This document shows positions 1 to 7,631 of a stretch of DNA of 64,000 bases, piece after piece (within the stretch, counting starts at the first letter, position 1; every line of letters begins with the position of its first letter). Made by a program: the position numbers and the translations under genes. The stretch is from Gilvimarinus sp. 2_MG-2023 (GTDB taxonomy: Bacteria; Pseudomonadota; Gammaproteobacteria; Pseudomonadales; Cellvibrionaceae). The notes beneath the pieces are model-generated. The model ran no database searches, was not told the DNA's origin, and saw nothing but the letters and a program-made list of their open reading frames with translations. The stretch spans positions 91,281-155,280 of the forward strand of contig NZ_JAUOQM010000018.1 in NCBI RefSeq assembly GCF_030547685.1. The letters are read 5' to 3'.

Positions 1-1
1 G

Positions 2-661
2 CTAGAGCCCGCAACAGCAAAAGCGCCGCAGCCGGCCCAGCCCAGTCAGCCGTTAACGGCGGCTGAACACTCAGAAACAAGCGCAGCGGCGAGCGCTGTC
101 GATTCAGCCAAGAGTTCAGGGGCAAATACAGCGGCAGAATTTGACGATAGTCGGCAGGTTTCAACCTCTGCGGATGGCGGCGTCAGTATGATTGGCAAGG
201 CCTATAGCGACGCGGCCCCAGCGCTTGAGCGGGTGACTGATACCCCGGAGCCCGAGTCTCCCAACCCGCCGACCACCGCGCCTGCATCAGAAGATGCCGA
301 AGTGTTGGCACTTTATCAAAGGGCTGCAGAACCGCAGGGGACCAGTAGCCAAAAAGATAGCGCCGGGCAAAGTAATAAGACGACTCAAACAAGCGAGCCA
401 CCCAGCCCCTACGCCGAGCTCGGTGGGGTCAGGTCACTGCCTTTAGCTGCGCAAAATGCCGTACCCACCTTAATGTACGCCACGCACAGCTACGACCCGG
501 CAGGGGATAGTTCGGTGGTGATTAATGGCCGAATCCGGCGCGCGGGCGATACTCTGACTGCGGGCATAGAGTTGGAGAGTATTGAGGCCGAGGGCATTAT
601 TGTGCGCATGGGCGAGCACCGCTTTACCCTGAAAGCGCTGTCGAGCTGGGTCAATATGTAG
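2..661 (+). CDS. gspB: Type II secretion assembly protein GspB, C-terminal part (5' end outside window)
   Basis: The reading frame is open from base 2, so the gene begins upstream and only about 219 residues are visible. The first ~140 are a low-complexity Pro/Ala/Ser/Glu linker, as expected for the periplasmic spacer of GspB/ExeB. The last ~75 residues form a compact domain containing VVINGRIRRAGD and GIIVRMGEHRFTLK, which match the GspB C-terminal domain (T2SSB): a 'INGR-h-R-GD' strand followed by 'G-h-h-h-hh-G--F'. In the family this protein works with the GspA ATPase to help insert the GspD secretin through the peptidoglycan. The N-terminal membrane segment cannot be seen here. The identification rests on the C-terminal domain only. 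Confidence 0.8.
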   Translation, partial: LEPATAKAPQPAQPSQPLTAAEHSETSAAASAVDSAKSSGANTAAEFDDSRQVSTSADGGVSMIGKAYSDAAPALERVTDTPEPESPNPPTTAPASEDAEVLALYQRAAEPQGTSSQKDSAGQSNKTTQTSEPPSPYAELGGVRSLPLAAQNAVPTLMYATHSYDPAGDSSVVINGRIRRAGDTLTAGIELESIEAEGIIVRMGEHRFTLKALSSWVNM

Positions 662-677
662 CGACCGACCTTGGAGG

Positions 678-1277
678 TTATGCTTCGCGTTGGTCAATGG
701 GGCGGGCGGGGTTACCGGCCACAATGGTATAAGGTGCCACGTCGCGCGTGACGACACAGCTCATGCCGGCCACCGCGCCTTCATGCAGGGTGACACCATC
801 GGTGACCCCGCAGTGGCTGCCCAGCCAGACATCCCGCTCTAACCGAATACCCTGCGAGGTGACCGGCTGTTCGCAAATAGGACGCCCCGCTGCCAGTCCG
901 TGATTAAAAGCGTACAGATGGCTGTAGGCGGCCAGGCGGCAGTGGTCGGCAATATCGATCCCCGCGCTGCCGCCATCTAAGGTGGCGTGATGATTGATTG
1001 AGACATGGCTGCCAATGCGAATGGGCCCGTGCAGGGTCGCATCGCCGGCAATATAGCTGTTGTCGCCAATAATAATATCGCGGCCGGGCTCGGCAAATAT
1101 TTGTGCGCTCGGGGCGATAAACACATTTTTGCCGATGGTCACTGTCTCGAGCGCCATCAGTGTTTGCTGAATGTCCTCTTGCCAGGGACGCGCCCAAGTT
1201 AAGTGTTTGGGTTTTAAGCGGTAGTAGAGCCAGGGCATAGCGCTCAGGCGTTTTTTATGCTGTTCGGTATAATCCAT
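678..1277 (-). CDS. Left-handed beta-helix (hexapeptide repeat) acyltransferase
   Basis: A 199-residue protein if it starts at the ATG giving MDYTEQHKKRL; the frame runs upstream to 1388, but the extra 37 residues look like translated leader. From about residue 45 it shows imperfect hexapeptide repeats (VTIGKNVFIAP, DIIIGDNSYIAG, IRIGSHVSIN, VWLGSHCGV), ending in the family-typical PYTIVAGNPARPI. This is the WbbJ/maltose-O-acetyltransferase type of acetyl-CoA-dependent O-acetyltransferase. The acceptor could be a sugar of the envelope or a small molecule and cannot be told from sequence. It converges with gspB with 16 bases between the two stops. Confidence 0.8.
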   Translation of the reverse strand: MDYTEQHKKRLSAMPWLYYRLKPKHLTWARPWQEDIQQTLMALETVTIGKNVFIAPSAQIFAEPGRDIIIGDNSYIAGDATLHGPIRIGSHVSINHHATLDGGSAGIDIADHCRLAAYSHLYAFNHGLAAGRPICEQPVTSQGIRLERDVWLGSHCGVTDGVTLHEGAVAGMSCVVTRDVAPYTIVAGNPARPIDQREA

Positions 1278-1786
1278 AAAACATCGGTGCGGTAGAGGCA
1301 AACGCGTATTGTACGCCACTGTTAATCGGGCGTGTGATCGGGCGTGTTGAACTGACTGAGTGCGGCGGCGCGGCTCGCAATGAGACAATCATTATTGATG
1401 CAGGAAAATGAAAGGTGCCCGCCGCCGAGCGCAGTTTGATTGAGCAGATTCACCGTGTCACGCGGAACAAGGGCGTGTGTTGAAGCTTTCGGTGGAGCAT
1501 CGAGTGGACGCTCTCAGGTTGCTTGTAGGCAAGGCCGGCGCGATCCCTGTGCGCTTCTCCTAGCCTGTTGCGTTTCCCGTTGTAGTGTTCCGGTATTGTG
1601 TACACTCTCGTGCACATCTGCATTGGTGATTGCAAGCAACCCCTGGCCGGGATGATGCAAATCACCGAGGGCGCTAGCGGCGTGCGGACACCCAACTAAA
1701 GTGTAACACTTGCCTCGATTGTCACCAGTGGCTACTTAGTTTTTCTCGTACTTAACGAATATTTTGATACCAGTTAGAGTAATAAG
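1278..1786. other. 509-bp region without a convincing gene
   Basis: Short open frames occur on both strands (for example 1440-1655), but they lack ribosome sites, show no recognisable motif and have Cys/Arg/Ser-rich compositions typical of noise. Around 1625-1667 an imperfect inverted repeat (GGTGATTGCA facing TGCAAATCACC) could form a stem-loop. The last ~100 bases are AT-richer and probably hold the promoter of the pseudouridine synthase gene at 1787, but I could not pick a convincing -35/-10 pair. Confidence 0.4.
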
Positions 1787-2461
1787 ATGTTTGACGTCAT
1801 TTGGCAAAACGCAGACGCGCTGGTCGTGCATAAACACGCCGGGGTGGATTTTCATACCGATGCAGGCGCCCCCGGCTTATTTCAGCAGGTTAAGCGTCAG
1901 CTCAACCTTACCGAGCTCTACCCGGTACACCGCCTGGACAAAGTCACCTCGGGCTTGGTACTGATGGCAAAAACTCAAACAGCCAACCGCGAACTGTGCC
2001 AGCAGTTTGCCGCGGGCGAGGTGGAAAAGTTTTATTTGGCATTGAGTGCGAAAAAGCCCGCCAAAAAACAGGGGCGTGTTGTGGGCGACATGGCCCCGGC
2101 GCGGCGCAGCGCCTGGAAATTATTGCGCAGCCAAGAGAATCCCGCGCGCACAGCGTTTATTTCTCAGGCCGTATCGCCCGGGGTGCGCTTGCAACTGGTT
2201 AAGCCCAAAACCGGCAAAACTCACCAAATACGGGTGGCACTAAAAAGTGTCGGCGCGCCTATTCTGGGCGATACACTCTATGGCGGCGCCCCGGCCGATC
2301 GGGTCTACCTTCATGCCTATCAACTGGCAATAGTGCTTAAGGGGCAGCACTACCGCTGGCAATCATTGCCACAAACCGGAGAGCTTTTCCTGCAGGCGGA
2401 ATTTTTGCAATGCATGCAAGCTTTGGGCTCGCTGGACGGTTTATCCTGGCCGGGTGTATGA
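1787..2461 (+). CDS. RluA-family RNA pseudouridine synthase (TIGR01621-like)
   Basis: A 224-residue single-domain enzyme without an S4 RNA-binding domain. The catalytic motif HRLDKVTSGL is at residues 48-57, with the nucleophilic Asp at 51; the second signature KPKTGKTHQIRVALKSVGAPILGDTLYGG is intact. The opening FDVIWQNADALVVHKHAGVDFH resembles the small TIGR01621 'Rlu family' proteins, whose RNA target is not established. It isomerises uridine to pseudouridine in rRNA or tRNA; which site is unknown. The stop codon overlaps the start of the next gene as ATGA, implying translational coupling. Confidence 0.85.
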   Translation: MFDVIWQNADALVVHKHAGVDFHTDAGAPGLFQQVKRQLNLTELYPVHRLDKVTSGLVLMAKTQTANRELCQQFAAGEVEKFYLALSAKKPAKKQGRVVGDMAPARRSAWKLLRSQENPARTAFISQAVSPGVRLQLVKPKTGKTHQIRVALKSVGAPILGDTLYGGAPADRVYLHAYQLAIVLKGQHYRWQSLPQTGELFLQAEFLQCMQALGSLDGLSWPGV

Positions 2462-3939
2462 GTTTTTGTCGCGCAGGCTGCATTCGCATTGTCGGTTTGA
2501 TTGTGCTGTTAACCGGCATCGCGTGCAGCGATAACCGCACCGACGCCAATCCCCCGAATGCCGATAACTATCAACTGCACTGGCGCACTTGCGACAGCGC
2601 CCCCGAGTCTGTGCGCTGCGGCGAGCTGATACTGCCTGGCGCTTTAGATGTATTGTCGTTTCGTGTGCTGCGCTATCAAGGTGACAACAAGCAACCCGAG
2701 CCGCTTATGTATTTACAGGGTGGCCCCGGCTACCGTTTGGATTTTAGCGCGCGCGGTTTGCAAGCTTGGCTAAGTTTTGCCGAGCACGCCGGGCTTAAAC
2801 GCGATTTAATTTTACTCAACCGGCGCGGCAGTAACGATCAGTGCCGCGAGTACCGGCAGGCCAGACGGCGGACGTTGTTATTAGCGCCCGAGCGTATCAA
2901 CACCGGCCTCAGTGCCGATGAAGCGCTGATACAATGTTTAAATCGCAGCGATACTCTGGCTGTTACTGATTATGGTACCCGGCAAAACGCGGCGGATGTA
3001 CGGGCTTTAATGCGGTTGTTGGCCGTGCCCGGTTGGCACGGCTTGGGGGTGTCTTACGGTACGCGTCTGGCTATTGAATTGGCAGGCACTGCCGGGCTGC
3101 AATCACTGGTGTTGGACTCGGTTTACCCGCCGGGGATGGGCGGTGTTTTGCAATCACCGCAGTTGCTCGGCCAAAGCCTCGACAATATGGCCGCCGCATG
3201 TCGTACCGATGCCCAGTGCCTACGTGCCTGGCAAACCCACTTTGCCGACATAAGCCTTTCCTCCGAGGCTTTTATGCACCAGCTGCGCATCAGCCTTGCG
3301 CGGCTGCAGGAAAACCCCGTAGATGTCACGGTCACGCTCGACGGCTGGTCCGAGACAGTATGGGTAACCGCGCCGCGCTTTCTTTCGGCCGCATTTAGCG
3401 CCGCTTATAACCGCCACCGCTGGCCCCGTCTGGTGGCCGCCATGGCTGCCACCGAGCACAGTGGGCGCAAAGCTCTAAGTCAGCTGATGCAATTGAATGT
3501 GGGGCCGGCAACGCCAGGCCAGAGCACGGCCGATACGGTCGCGCGCCTGGCTCATACCGCCGTGGACTGTCGCGACAATCGCCTAGGCAGTGAGCAAGAG
3601 TATCAACAGGGGCTGAGTAAAGTCGGCTGGCTTAAGCCCTATATGGCCGGCACCTGGCAGGGGCAAATTTGTCAGCACTGGCTCAATGCCATTGATCCGG
3701 TCATCTGGCCCGCGCCGAGTGCGCTTGCCAAGGTGCCTCAAGTGACACTACTTGCCGGCGAGTTTGACCCCATCACCCCGGTCAGCTGGGCCGAAATGGT
3801 CAGCCATGACTGGCCCCAGGTACAGCTGTCGGTATTCCCCGCCAGCGGCCATTCCGTGCTCAACAATAGGCCCTGCGCACTCGGGCAGTTGGAGCGGGTT
3901 TTAAATCGCGAACAAAAAACAATTGAGGTGTGCGAGTGA
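2458..3939 (+). CDS. Alpha/beta hydrolase, probable lipoprotein, with TAP-like C-terminal domain
   Basis: Start placed at the ATG overlapping the upstream stop (ATGA); this gives 493 residues and an N-terminus of MSFCRAGCIRIVGLIVLLTG followed by IAC, a type-II signal peptide with the lipidated Cys at 23. The -3 residue is Gly, less common but allowed. The fold shows the oxyanion motif GGPG (88-91), the nucleophile elbow GVSYGT with Ser199, an acid in GEFDPITP and the His in ASGHSV. The C-terminal part resembles the TAP-like domain of tripeptidyl/proline iminopeptidase relatives. Predicted periplasm-facing serine hydrolase, perhaps a peptidase; the substrate is unknown. The frame extends to 2410 but that start would lack the signal peptide. 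Confidence 0.82.
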   Translation: MSFCRAGCIRIVGLIVLLTGIACSDNRTDANPPNADNYQLHWRTCDSAPESVRCGELILPGALDVLSFRVLRYQGDNKQPEPLMYLQGGPGYRLDFSARGLQAWLSFAEHAGLKRDLILLNRRGSNDQCREYRQARRRTLLLAPERINTGLSADEALIQCLNRSDTLAVTDYGTRQNAADVRALMRLLAVPGWHGLGVSYGTRLAIELAGTAGLQSLVLDSVYPPGMGGVLQSPQLLGQSLDNMAAACRTDAQCLRAWQTHFADISLSSEAFMHQLRISLARLQENPVDVTVTLDGWSETVWVTAPRFLSAAFSAAYNRHRWPRLVAAMAATEHSGRKALSQLMQLNVGPATPGQSTADTVARLAHTAVDCRDNRLGSEQEYQQGLSKVGWLKPYMAGTWQGQICQHWLNAIDPVIWPAPSALAKVPQVTLLAGEFDPITPVSWAEMVSHDWPQVQLSVFPASGHSVLNNRPCALGQLERVLNREQKTIEVCE

Positions 3940-3942
3940 GGG

Positions 3943-3984
3943 CTTAACCTGCGTATTGCCTCAATGGCAATGTCGCAGGTTAAG
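3943..3984. terminator. Long stem-loop between convergent genes, no T tract
   Basis: CTTAACCTGCG pairs perfectly with CGCAGGTTAAG and encloses a second pair, ATTGCC with GGCAAT, around a five-base loop, giving about 17 paired bases. It starts three bases after the hydrolase stop and lies between convergent genes. Neither strand has a run of T after the stem, so it is not a textbook intrinsic terminator. It may protect 3' ends or act with Rho. Confidence 0.55.
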
Positions 3985-4040
3985 GGGGTGAAGCGTTAAA
4001 GAGAGGTTAAAGTTTTTAATCGCTCACCTACGAGTCTCGT

Positions 4041-4322
4041 TTACTCGTAAAGGCATAAATAAGCGGTGTCTTGCGCAACTTTAACACCAAATTTTTGGTT
4101 GGCTTCTACCTCAAAGCTCTCGCCTGATGTGTAAGTAACCCACTCATCACTGCCTGGCAGTTTTACGGTCAGCGCGCCGCTGATAACACTCATATACTCT
4201 TTTTGGCTGGTGCCAAATTCGTAGTCGCCGGGGGCCATAACGCCGACGGTAGCGGGCAGTTTTTCGCCTTTAAAAGCGATGGAGGCAACGTTGCCTTCGA
4301 AGTAGTTGTTTACATCAAACAT
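4041..4322 (-). CDS. ppnP: Pyrimidine/purine nucleoside phosphorylase PpnP
   Basis: A 93-residue single-cupin protein that starts at [10 protein letters not shown], preceded by a GAGG ribosome site on the minus strand. It matches the PpnP/YaiE (former DUF1255) family along its whole length: [42 protein letters not shown], with the cupin strand GESFEV and the terminal tYLCLYE. The E. coli enzyme phosphorolyses several nucleosides to base plus ribose-1-phosphate in the cytoplasm. An in-frame start five codons upstream (4337) exists but has the weaker ribosome site. Confidence 0.93.
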   Translation of the reverse strand: MFDVNNYFEGNVASIAFKGEKLPATVGVMAPGDYEFGTSQKEYMSVISGALTVKLPGSDEWVTYTSGESFEVEANQKFGVKVAQDTAYLCLYE

Positions 4323-4564
4323 GGTTAATCCTCGCAAAATGGGACGGCAAGGCTAGCGGAATTTGACGGGTTTGGCTAGCCGGTGTCAAAAAAACGGACA
4401 TATCGACCTATGCCACCGCTGCTGTCTGACTAAAATATATTCAACTCGGTGGCAGGTTTGTCAGCGCGGAATCTCTGGAGTCCTGTCGCGACGAATGCAG
4501 TACAATCTTTGCCATCAATGCGCGTTGTGGAGCGCGTTCACGCACAATTAAGGGTGTAGATTTG

Positions 4565-5821
4565 ATGACTTTACTGATTCGTTGGTTAATCCGCTCGATA
4601 ACGGGCCTAACGCTTATCGCTGTTTGTTTACCTGTATTCGCCGGCCAATCGCTTGTGTTGATGGATAAGGCCGCGCTGGATAAGGTCAAAGCTCGTGTCA
4701 ATGCCGGCCAGTTAAACGACTCGCAAACTGCCGTGTACGATTATTTGTTGGCGCGGGCCGATCATATTCTGCAGCAACCAAACCCCACCGTGGTAAACAA
4801 AACTTTGCTGCCACCCACCCAAAATAAGCACGACTACTTAAGTATTTCTCGTTACTGGTGGCCGGACCCGGCCAAAGAAGACGGCTTGCCCTGGATTCGC
4901 AAGGACGGTATCACCAACCCCGACACGCAAACCGATGCCGTTGACCGGCCTCGTATCGGCCGTATGGCAACGGGGGTAAAAACACTGGCGCTGGGTTATT
5001 ACCTGAGTGGCAAGGCTGAGTACGCTGATAAAGCGGCGGGTATGTTGCGCACTTGGTTTTTAGACGAAGCCACCAAAATGAATCCGCACCTAAAATTCGC
5101 GCAAAGCGTGCCGGGCAACCCTAATAGTCGCCGCTCAGGGATTTTGGATGGTCGACTTATACCTGAACAGGTGTTGGATTCTATTACGTTACTTTCAGAT
5201 TCCGAGTATTGGAGCGAAAAAGACGATGCGGCCATGAATCAGTGGCTAAGAGAGTACCTGGATTGGCTGACGCAAAGTAAAGTGGGTAAGCAAGGTGCCC
5301 AGCAAACCAACAATCACGGTTCCTGGTATCGCTTTCAGGTTGCAGCTTTGGCGTATTATTTAGACGATAAAGCGCTACTGAGCGAGGCGGTAGAGGCGAC
5401 TAAAGCCAGTTTAGCGAGCCAGCTGGATAAGAGCGGCGGGCAAAGTCATGAGCTAAGTCGTACGCGCAGCTTCTTTTACAGCTGTTTTAACCTAAAAGCG
5501 CTGACCTCCGTGGCCGTGGTGGCAGAGAGGGCGGGTACGCCATTTTGGGATTACACCACCTCAAACAACCGCAGCCTAGAGTTGGCACTGGATTATCTAA
5601 TGCCCGCGCTGACCGACCCCGAGGCCTGGCCACACCCGACGGCCGGCATTAAACAGTCAGACATATTGGCCGCGCTCATTGAAGCGAAGCACAAATACCC
5701 CGACACTCAATATGCCACTACCTTTGATCAGGTATTACAATCGCTGACTATATCCGCTGAACACAGCAATATCCTGCAGCTGATCCTATCGCGCCACCCG
5801 GAATATTTACTGTTGGAGTGA
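4565..5821 (+). CDS. Secreted alginate-lyase-family polysaccharide lyase (possibly PL38-like)
   Basis: A 418-residue protein with a signal peptide ending near CLPVFA/GQS (about residue 27), so periplasmic or exported. The mature part is an (alpha/alpha) toroid of the Alginate_lyase (PF05426) type. The family's catalytic Asn-His segment is visible as NNHGSW (about residues 249-254), with downstream ELSRTRSFFYSCFNLKAL, and the N-terminal SISRYWWPDP plus WIRKDGITNP. The last two motifs are, as I recall, typical of the subgroup placed in CAZy PL38, so the substrate may be alginate or another polyuronate. Start is the ATG one codon after an in-frame TTG. It stands alone between ppnP and a terminator, with no transporter or other CAZyme nearby. 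Confidence 0.78.
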   Translation: MTLLIRWLIRSITGLTLIAVCLPVFAGQSLVLMDKAALDKVKARVNAGQLNDSQTAVYDYLLARADHILQQPNPTVVNKTLLPPTQNKHDYLSISRYWWPDPAKEDGLPWIRKDGITNPDTQTDAVDRPRIGRMATGVKTLALGYYLSGKAEYADKAAGMLRTWFLDEATKMNPHLKFAQSVPGNPNSRRSGILDGRLIPEQVLDSITLLSDSEYWSEKDDAAMNQWLREYLDWLTQSKVGKQGAQQTNNHGSWYRFQVAALAYYLDDKALLSEAVEATKASLASQLDKSGGQSHELSRTRSFFYSCFNLKALTSVAVVAERAGTPFWDYTTSNNRSLELALDYLMPALTDPEAWPHPTAGIKQSDILAALIEAKHKYPDTQYATTFDQVLQSLTISAEHSNILQLILSRHPEYLLLE

Positions 5822-5837
5822 GAAACGAGCAGTGCCC

Positions 5838-5872
5838 AAAGGCCACCAGGTGACTAGTGGCCTTTGTTGTTT
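5838..5872 (+). terminator. Rho-independent terminator of the alginate-lyase gene
   Basis: AAAGGCCAC pairs with GTGGCCTTT across a ten-base loop and is followed by a T-rich tail (GTTGTTT), 17 bases after the stop codon. Confidence 0.8.
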
Positions 5873-5873
5873 A

Positions 5874-5930
5874 GCTCCGCTTGCTGGGCTCGAACTAGGT
5901 GGATTCAATTGAATCCACCAATGATTAACG
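5874..5930 (-). pseudogene. Broken copy of the tRNA-Asn 3' half
   Basis: Bases 5874-5895 are identical to 5994-6015, the 3' acceptor and T-arm strand of the intact tRNA-Asn, exactly 120 bp away. A second block (CAATGATTAAC, 5919-5929) is identical to part of its anticodon arm. Between the two blocks lies a palindrome instead of the normal T-stem and variable loop, and the D-arm and 5' acceptor strand are missing. It cannot fold as a tRNA. It looks like a decayed tandem duplicate or a scar of an insertion event. Confidence 0.65.
5898..5919. repeat. Perfect 22-bp palindrome inside the tRNA-Asn remnant
   Basis: Each 11-base arm reads GGTGGATTCAA on its own strand, with no spacer. It is directly followed by a second inverted repeat, CCAATGATT (5918-5926) facing AATCATTGG (5942-5950) across 15 GC-rich bases. 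The pair could form a double hairpin. No protein-binding consensus that I know matches. Confidence 0.6.
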
Positions 5931-5954
5931 GCGCGGAGCGCAATCATTGGGCAT

Positions 5955-5986
5955 AAAAAAACCGCCCAAGATGGACGGTTTTTTTA
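5955..5986 (-). terminator. Terminator of tRNA-Asn (possibly bidirectional)
   Basis: ACCGCCC and GGACGGT form a seven-position stem with one mismatch, flanked by six A on one side and seven T on the other, so it can end transcripts in either direction. It lies six bases past the CCA end of the tRNA. Confidence 0.75.
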
Positions 5987-5991
5987 GTGTT

Positions 5992-6068
5992 TGGCTCCGC
6001 TTGCTGGGCTCGAACCAGCGACCCAATGATTAACAGTCATTTGCTCTACCAACTGAGCTAAAGCGGAT
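5992..6068 (-). tRNA. tRNA-Asn (anticodon GTT)
   Basis: The minus strand folds as a cloverleaf: acceptor TCCGCTT/AAGCGGA, D-arm GCTC-AGTTGGTA-GAGC, anticodon arm AATGA-CTGTTAA-TCATT with anticodon GTT, variable GGGTC, T-arm GCTGG-TTCGAGC-CCAGC, discriminator G and encoded CCA. It is 77 nt instead of 76 because three bases (TTA), not the usual two (TA), join the acceptor to the D-stem; the extra T lies in a run of four T. Own promoter and terminator flank it. Confidence 0.92.
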
Positions 6069-6099
6069 TGGGTGACTTCCTCTGTGGAAGTGGTGCGCA

Positions 6100-6128
6100 T
6101 ATTATAGTTCGATCCTAAGTTGGTCAAC
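6100..6128 (-). promoter_or_regulatory. Sigma-70 promoter of tRNA-Asn
   Basis: On the minus strand TTGACC (6123-6128) and TAATAT (6100-6105) are separated by 17 bases, followed at once by the GC-rich discriminator GCGCACC. The same -10/GCGCACC arrangement precedes the Pro-Arg-His tRNA operon at 12017, which supports it as a stable-RNA promoter open to stringent control. Confidence 0.75.
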
Positions 6129-6255
6129 CCCCAAGGGCGAAAAAACCTAAGTTTTTTAACGCTTTGTCCGAAATCCCCACAAATTGTATTAAGTGTAATC
6201 AATTCAAAGAGATAGCATAGTGGGTATGGGGTATTAGCAGACGAGTGCGGCGCCA

Positions 6256-6891
6256 ATGTATACTGCAAGAATGGCAACTTTATTAACCCAAAACTGCGCT
6301 CATAGGCCCAATCCGCTGCTGGAAATGCTGCGACAGTTATTGTTTGAGAGTGGGCAGCAATACACCGAGCACGCGCTGTTAAAAATTGCCGTGGCTCGTG
6401 GTCTGGTGCCTGAAAACTATGGCACCTGCCCCAAACAGCTGTTTCAGGCACATTTTGCCCTGTTTAATGGCTTGTACCGATTGCAGGAGGAGCTGGCCGG
6501 GCAGCGCTTGTTTCTTGACATCGGCTTGATGCAGGTGGATGTTCGCCCCTGGCAGGGGCCATCGGATTCAACCCAGCTGGATGGCGGGCGTGAAGGCAAG
6601 CTGCGCGATTACTACTTTGATTGGCGTCATTTCGATGAGGCGACCGTAGCCAGTGTTAACGAGTTACTGGATGATTTTTGGCAAAATCTGGGGCGTCAGC
6701 CAGTGGCGACGGCCGAACGCAGCCGGGCGCTGCACATTATGGGGCTGGCGGAGCCGGTGAGCTGGAGTGCTATCAAGCAGCGCTATCGCCGCCTGGCGAT
6801 GCAACACCACCCCGATCGCGGTGGCGATGCCGATCAGCTGCAGGAGGTTCACTGGGCCATGTCGGTGTTGGAGAGAGTGCACTTGTGCTGA
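6256..6891 (+). CDS. DnaJ-related protein with C-terminal J domain
   Basis: About 211 residues. The N-terminal two thirds (NPLLEMLRQLLFESG ... LREYYFDWRHF-like segment DYYFDWRHFDEAT) match the DNAJ_related N-terminal domain. The C-terminal ~60 residues are a truncated J domain (ALHIMGLAEPVSWSAIKQRYRRLAMQHHPDRGGD) with the HPD tripeptide needed to stimulate Hsp70 ATPase. It lacks the G/F and zinc regions of true DnaJ, so it is a specialised DnaK cochaperone of unknown client. The start could also be the ATG at 6271; neither has a good ribosome site. The stop overlaps the GTG start of the next gene by seven bases. Confidence 0.85.
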   Translation: MYTARMATLLTQNCAHRPNPLLEMLRQLLFESGQQYTEHALLKIAVARGLVPENYGTCPKQLFQAHFALFNGLYRLQEELAGQRLFLDIGLMQVDVRPWQGPSDSTQLDGGREGKLRDYYFDWRHFDEATVASVNELLDDFWQNLGRQPVATAERSRALHIMGLAEPVSWSAIKQRYRRLAMQHHPDRGGDADQLQEVHWAMSVLERVHLC

Positions 6892-7631
6892 TTTATCAAT
6901 CATTGGATGAGTTTGGTCAGCGCTGTGAGGTGCGCCGGGCGGGGCAGAGTTTGCGCCTGTACACCGATGGTACCTTTCACAGCCAGTTTAACCCGGCCAG
7001 GTTGATCGAAAATAACCTTTGGGATTTGCTCTGGCTGCCGGCCTTGTTGCCAGCAGTTCCCCCGCGCCGGGTCTTGGTGTTAGGGGTGGGCGGCGGTGCG
7101 GTAATGCGCAAATTACAAAAGATATTGCCCAATGCGCTGCTGGTCGGGGTGGACATCAGTGCCGAGCACTTGCGTATCGCACGCAAAGTGTTTGGTGTTA
7201 AGGGGCGCAATGTGTTGTTACTTGAAGCGGATGCCTTGGCCTTTGTAAGGCACTATCGTGGTCCCGCGTTTGATTTGATCATTGATGATTTGTTTGCCAC
7301 CAACGGTGGCGAGCCACAGAGGGTGGTGGCCATGGATTCTTCCTGGTTGGGCGCGCTCAACCCACTTTTGAGTGCGCGCGGCCAGCTTACGGTTAACTTT
7401 GCCGCTTGTGCACAGTACCGCCAGGCGTTGCCAGTGGTGACCGGGCAGGGCAGCTTTAGCGCCCTTAATGCCTGGCAGCATCGGCGCTTTGAGAACACTA
7501 TTGGCAGTTTTACGCGGCAGCTTCGCCCCGCCAGTACGCGCTTGCTACTCGACTCTTTGACCGAGCGCTTAAAGGCGCTGGCTGCCGGGCCTGTGCCCTG
7601 CGAAATAACGCTTAGCGCTGGCTCAGTTTAA
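6885..7631 (+). CDS. Spermidine-synthase-like class I methyltransferase-fold protein
   Basis: Begins at a GTG overlapping the end of the DnaJ-related gene, with GGAGAG about nine bases upstream; the open frame extends further upstream but inside the previous gene. The 248-residue product has the Rossmann motif VLVLGVGGGAVMRKL, the acidic loop VGVDISAEHL and the DLIIDDLF motif, the arrangement seen in polyamine-synthase-like proteins (SpeE/fused MFS-spermidine synthase group) rather than in RNA methylases. Substrate unknown. Its 3' end overlaps the convergent rsmC-like gene by 20 bases. Confidence 0.75.
   Translation: MLIYQSLDEFGQRCEVRRAGQSLRLYTDGTFHSQFNPARLIENNLWDLLWLPALLPAVPPRRVLVLGVGGGAVMRKLQKILPNALLVGVDISAEHLRIARKVFGVKGRNVLLLEADALAFVRHYRGPAFDLIIDDLFATNGGEPQRVVAMDSSWLGALNPLLSARGQLTVNFAACAQYRQALPVVTGQGSFSALNAWQHRRFENTIGSFTRQLRPASTRLLLDSLTERLKALAAGPVPCEITLSAGSV

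Noticed and set aside
1625-1667. Structured RNA (6S-like or riboswitch) in the 1.3-1.8 kb gap
   Set aside because: Only one imperfect inverted repeat; no conserved riboswitch core and no neighbour that would suggest one.
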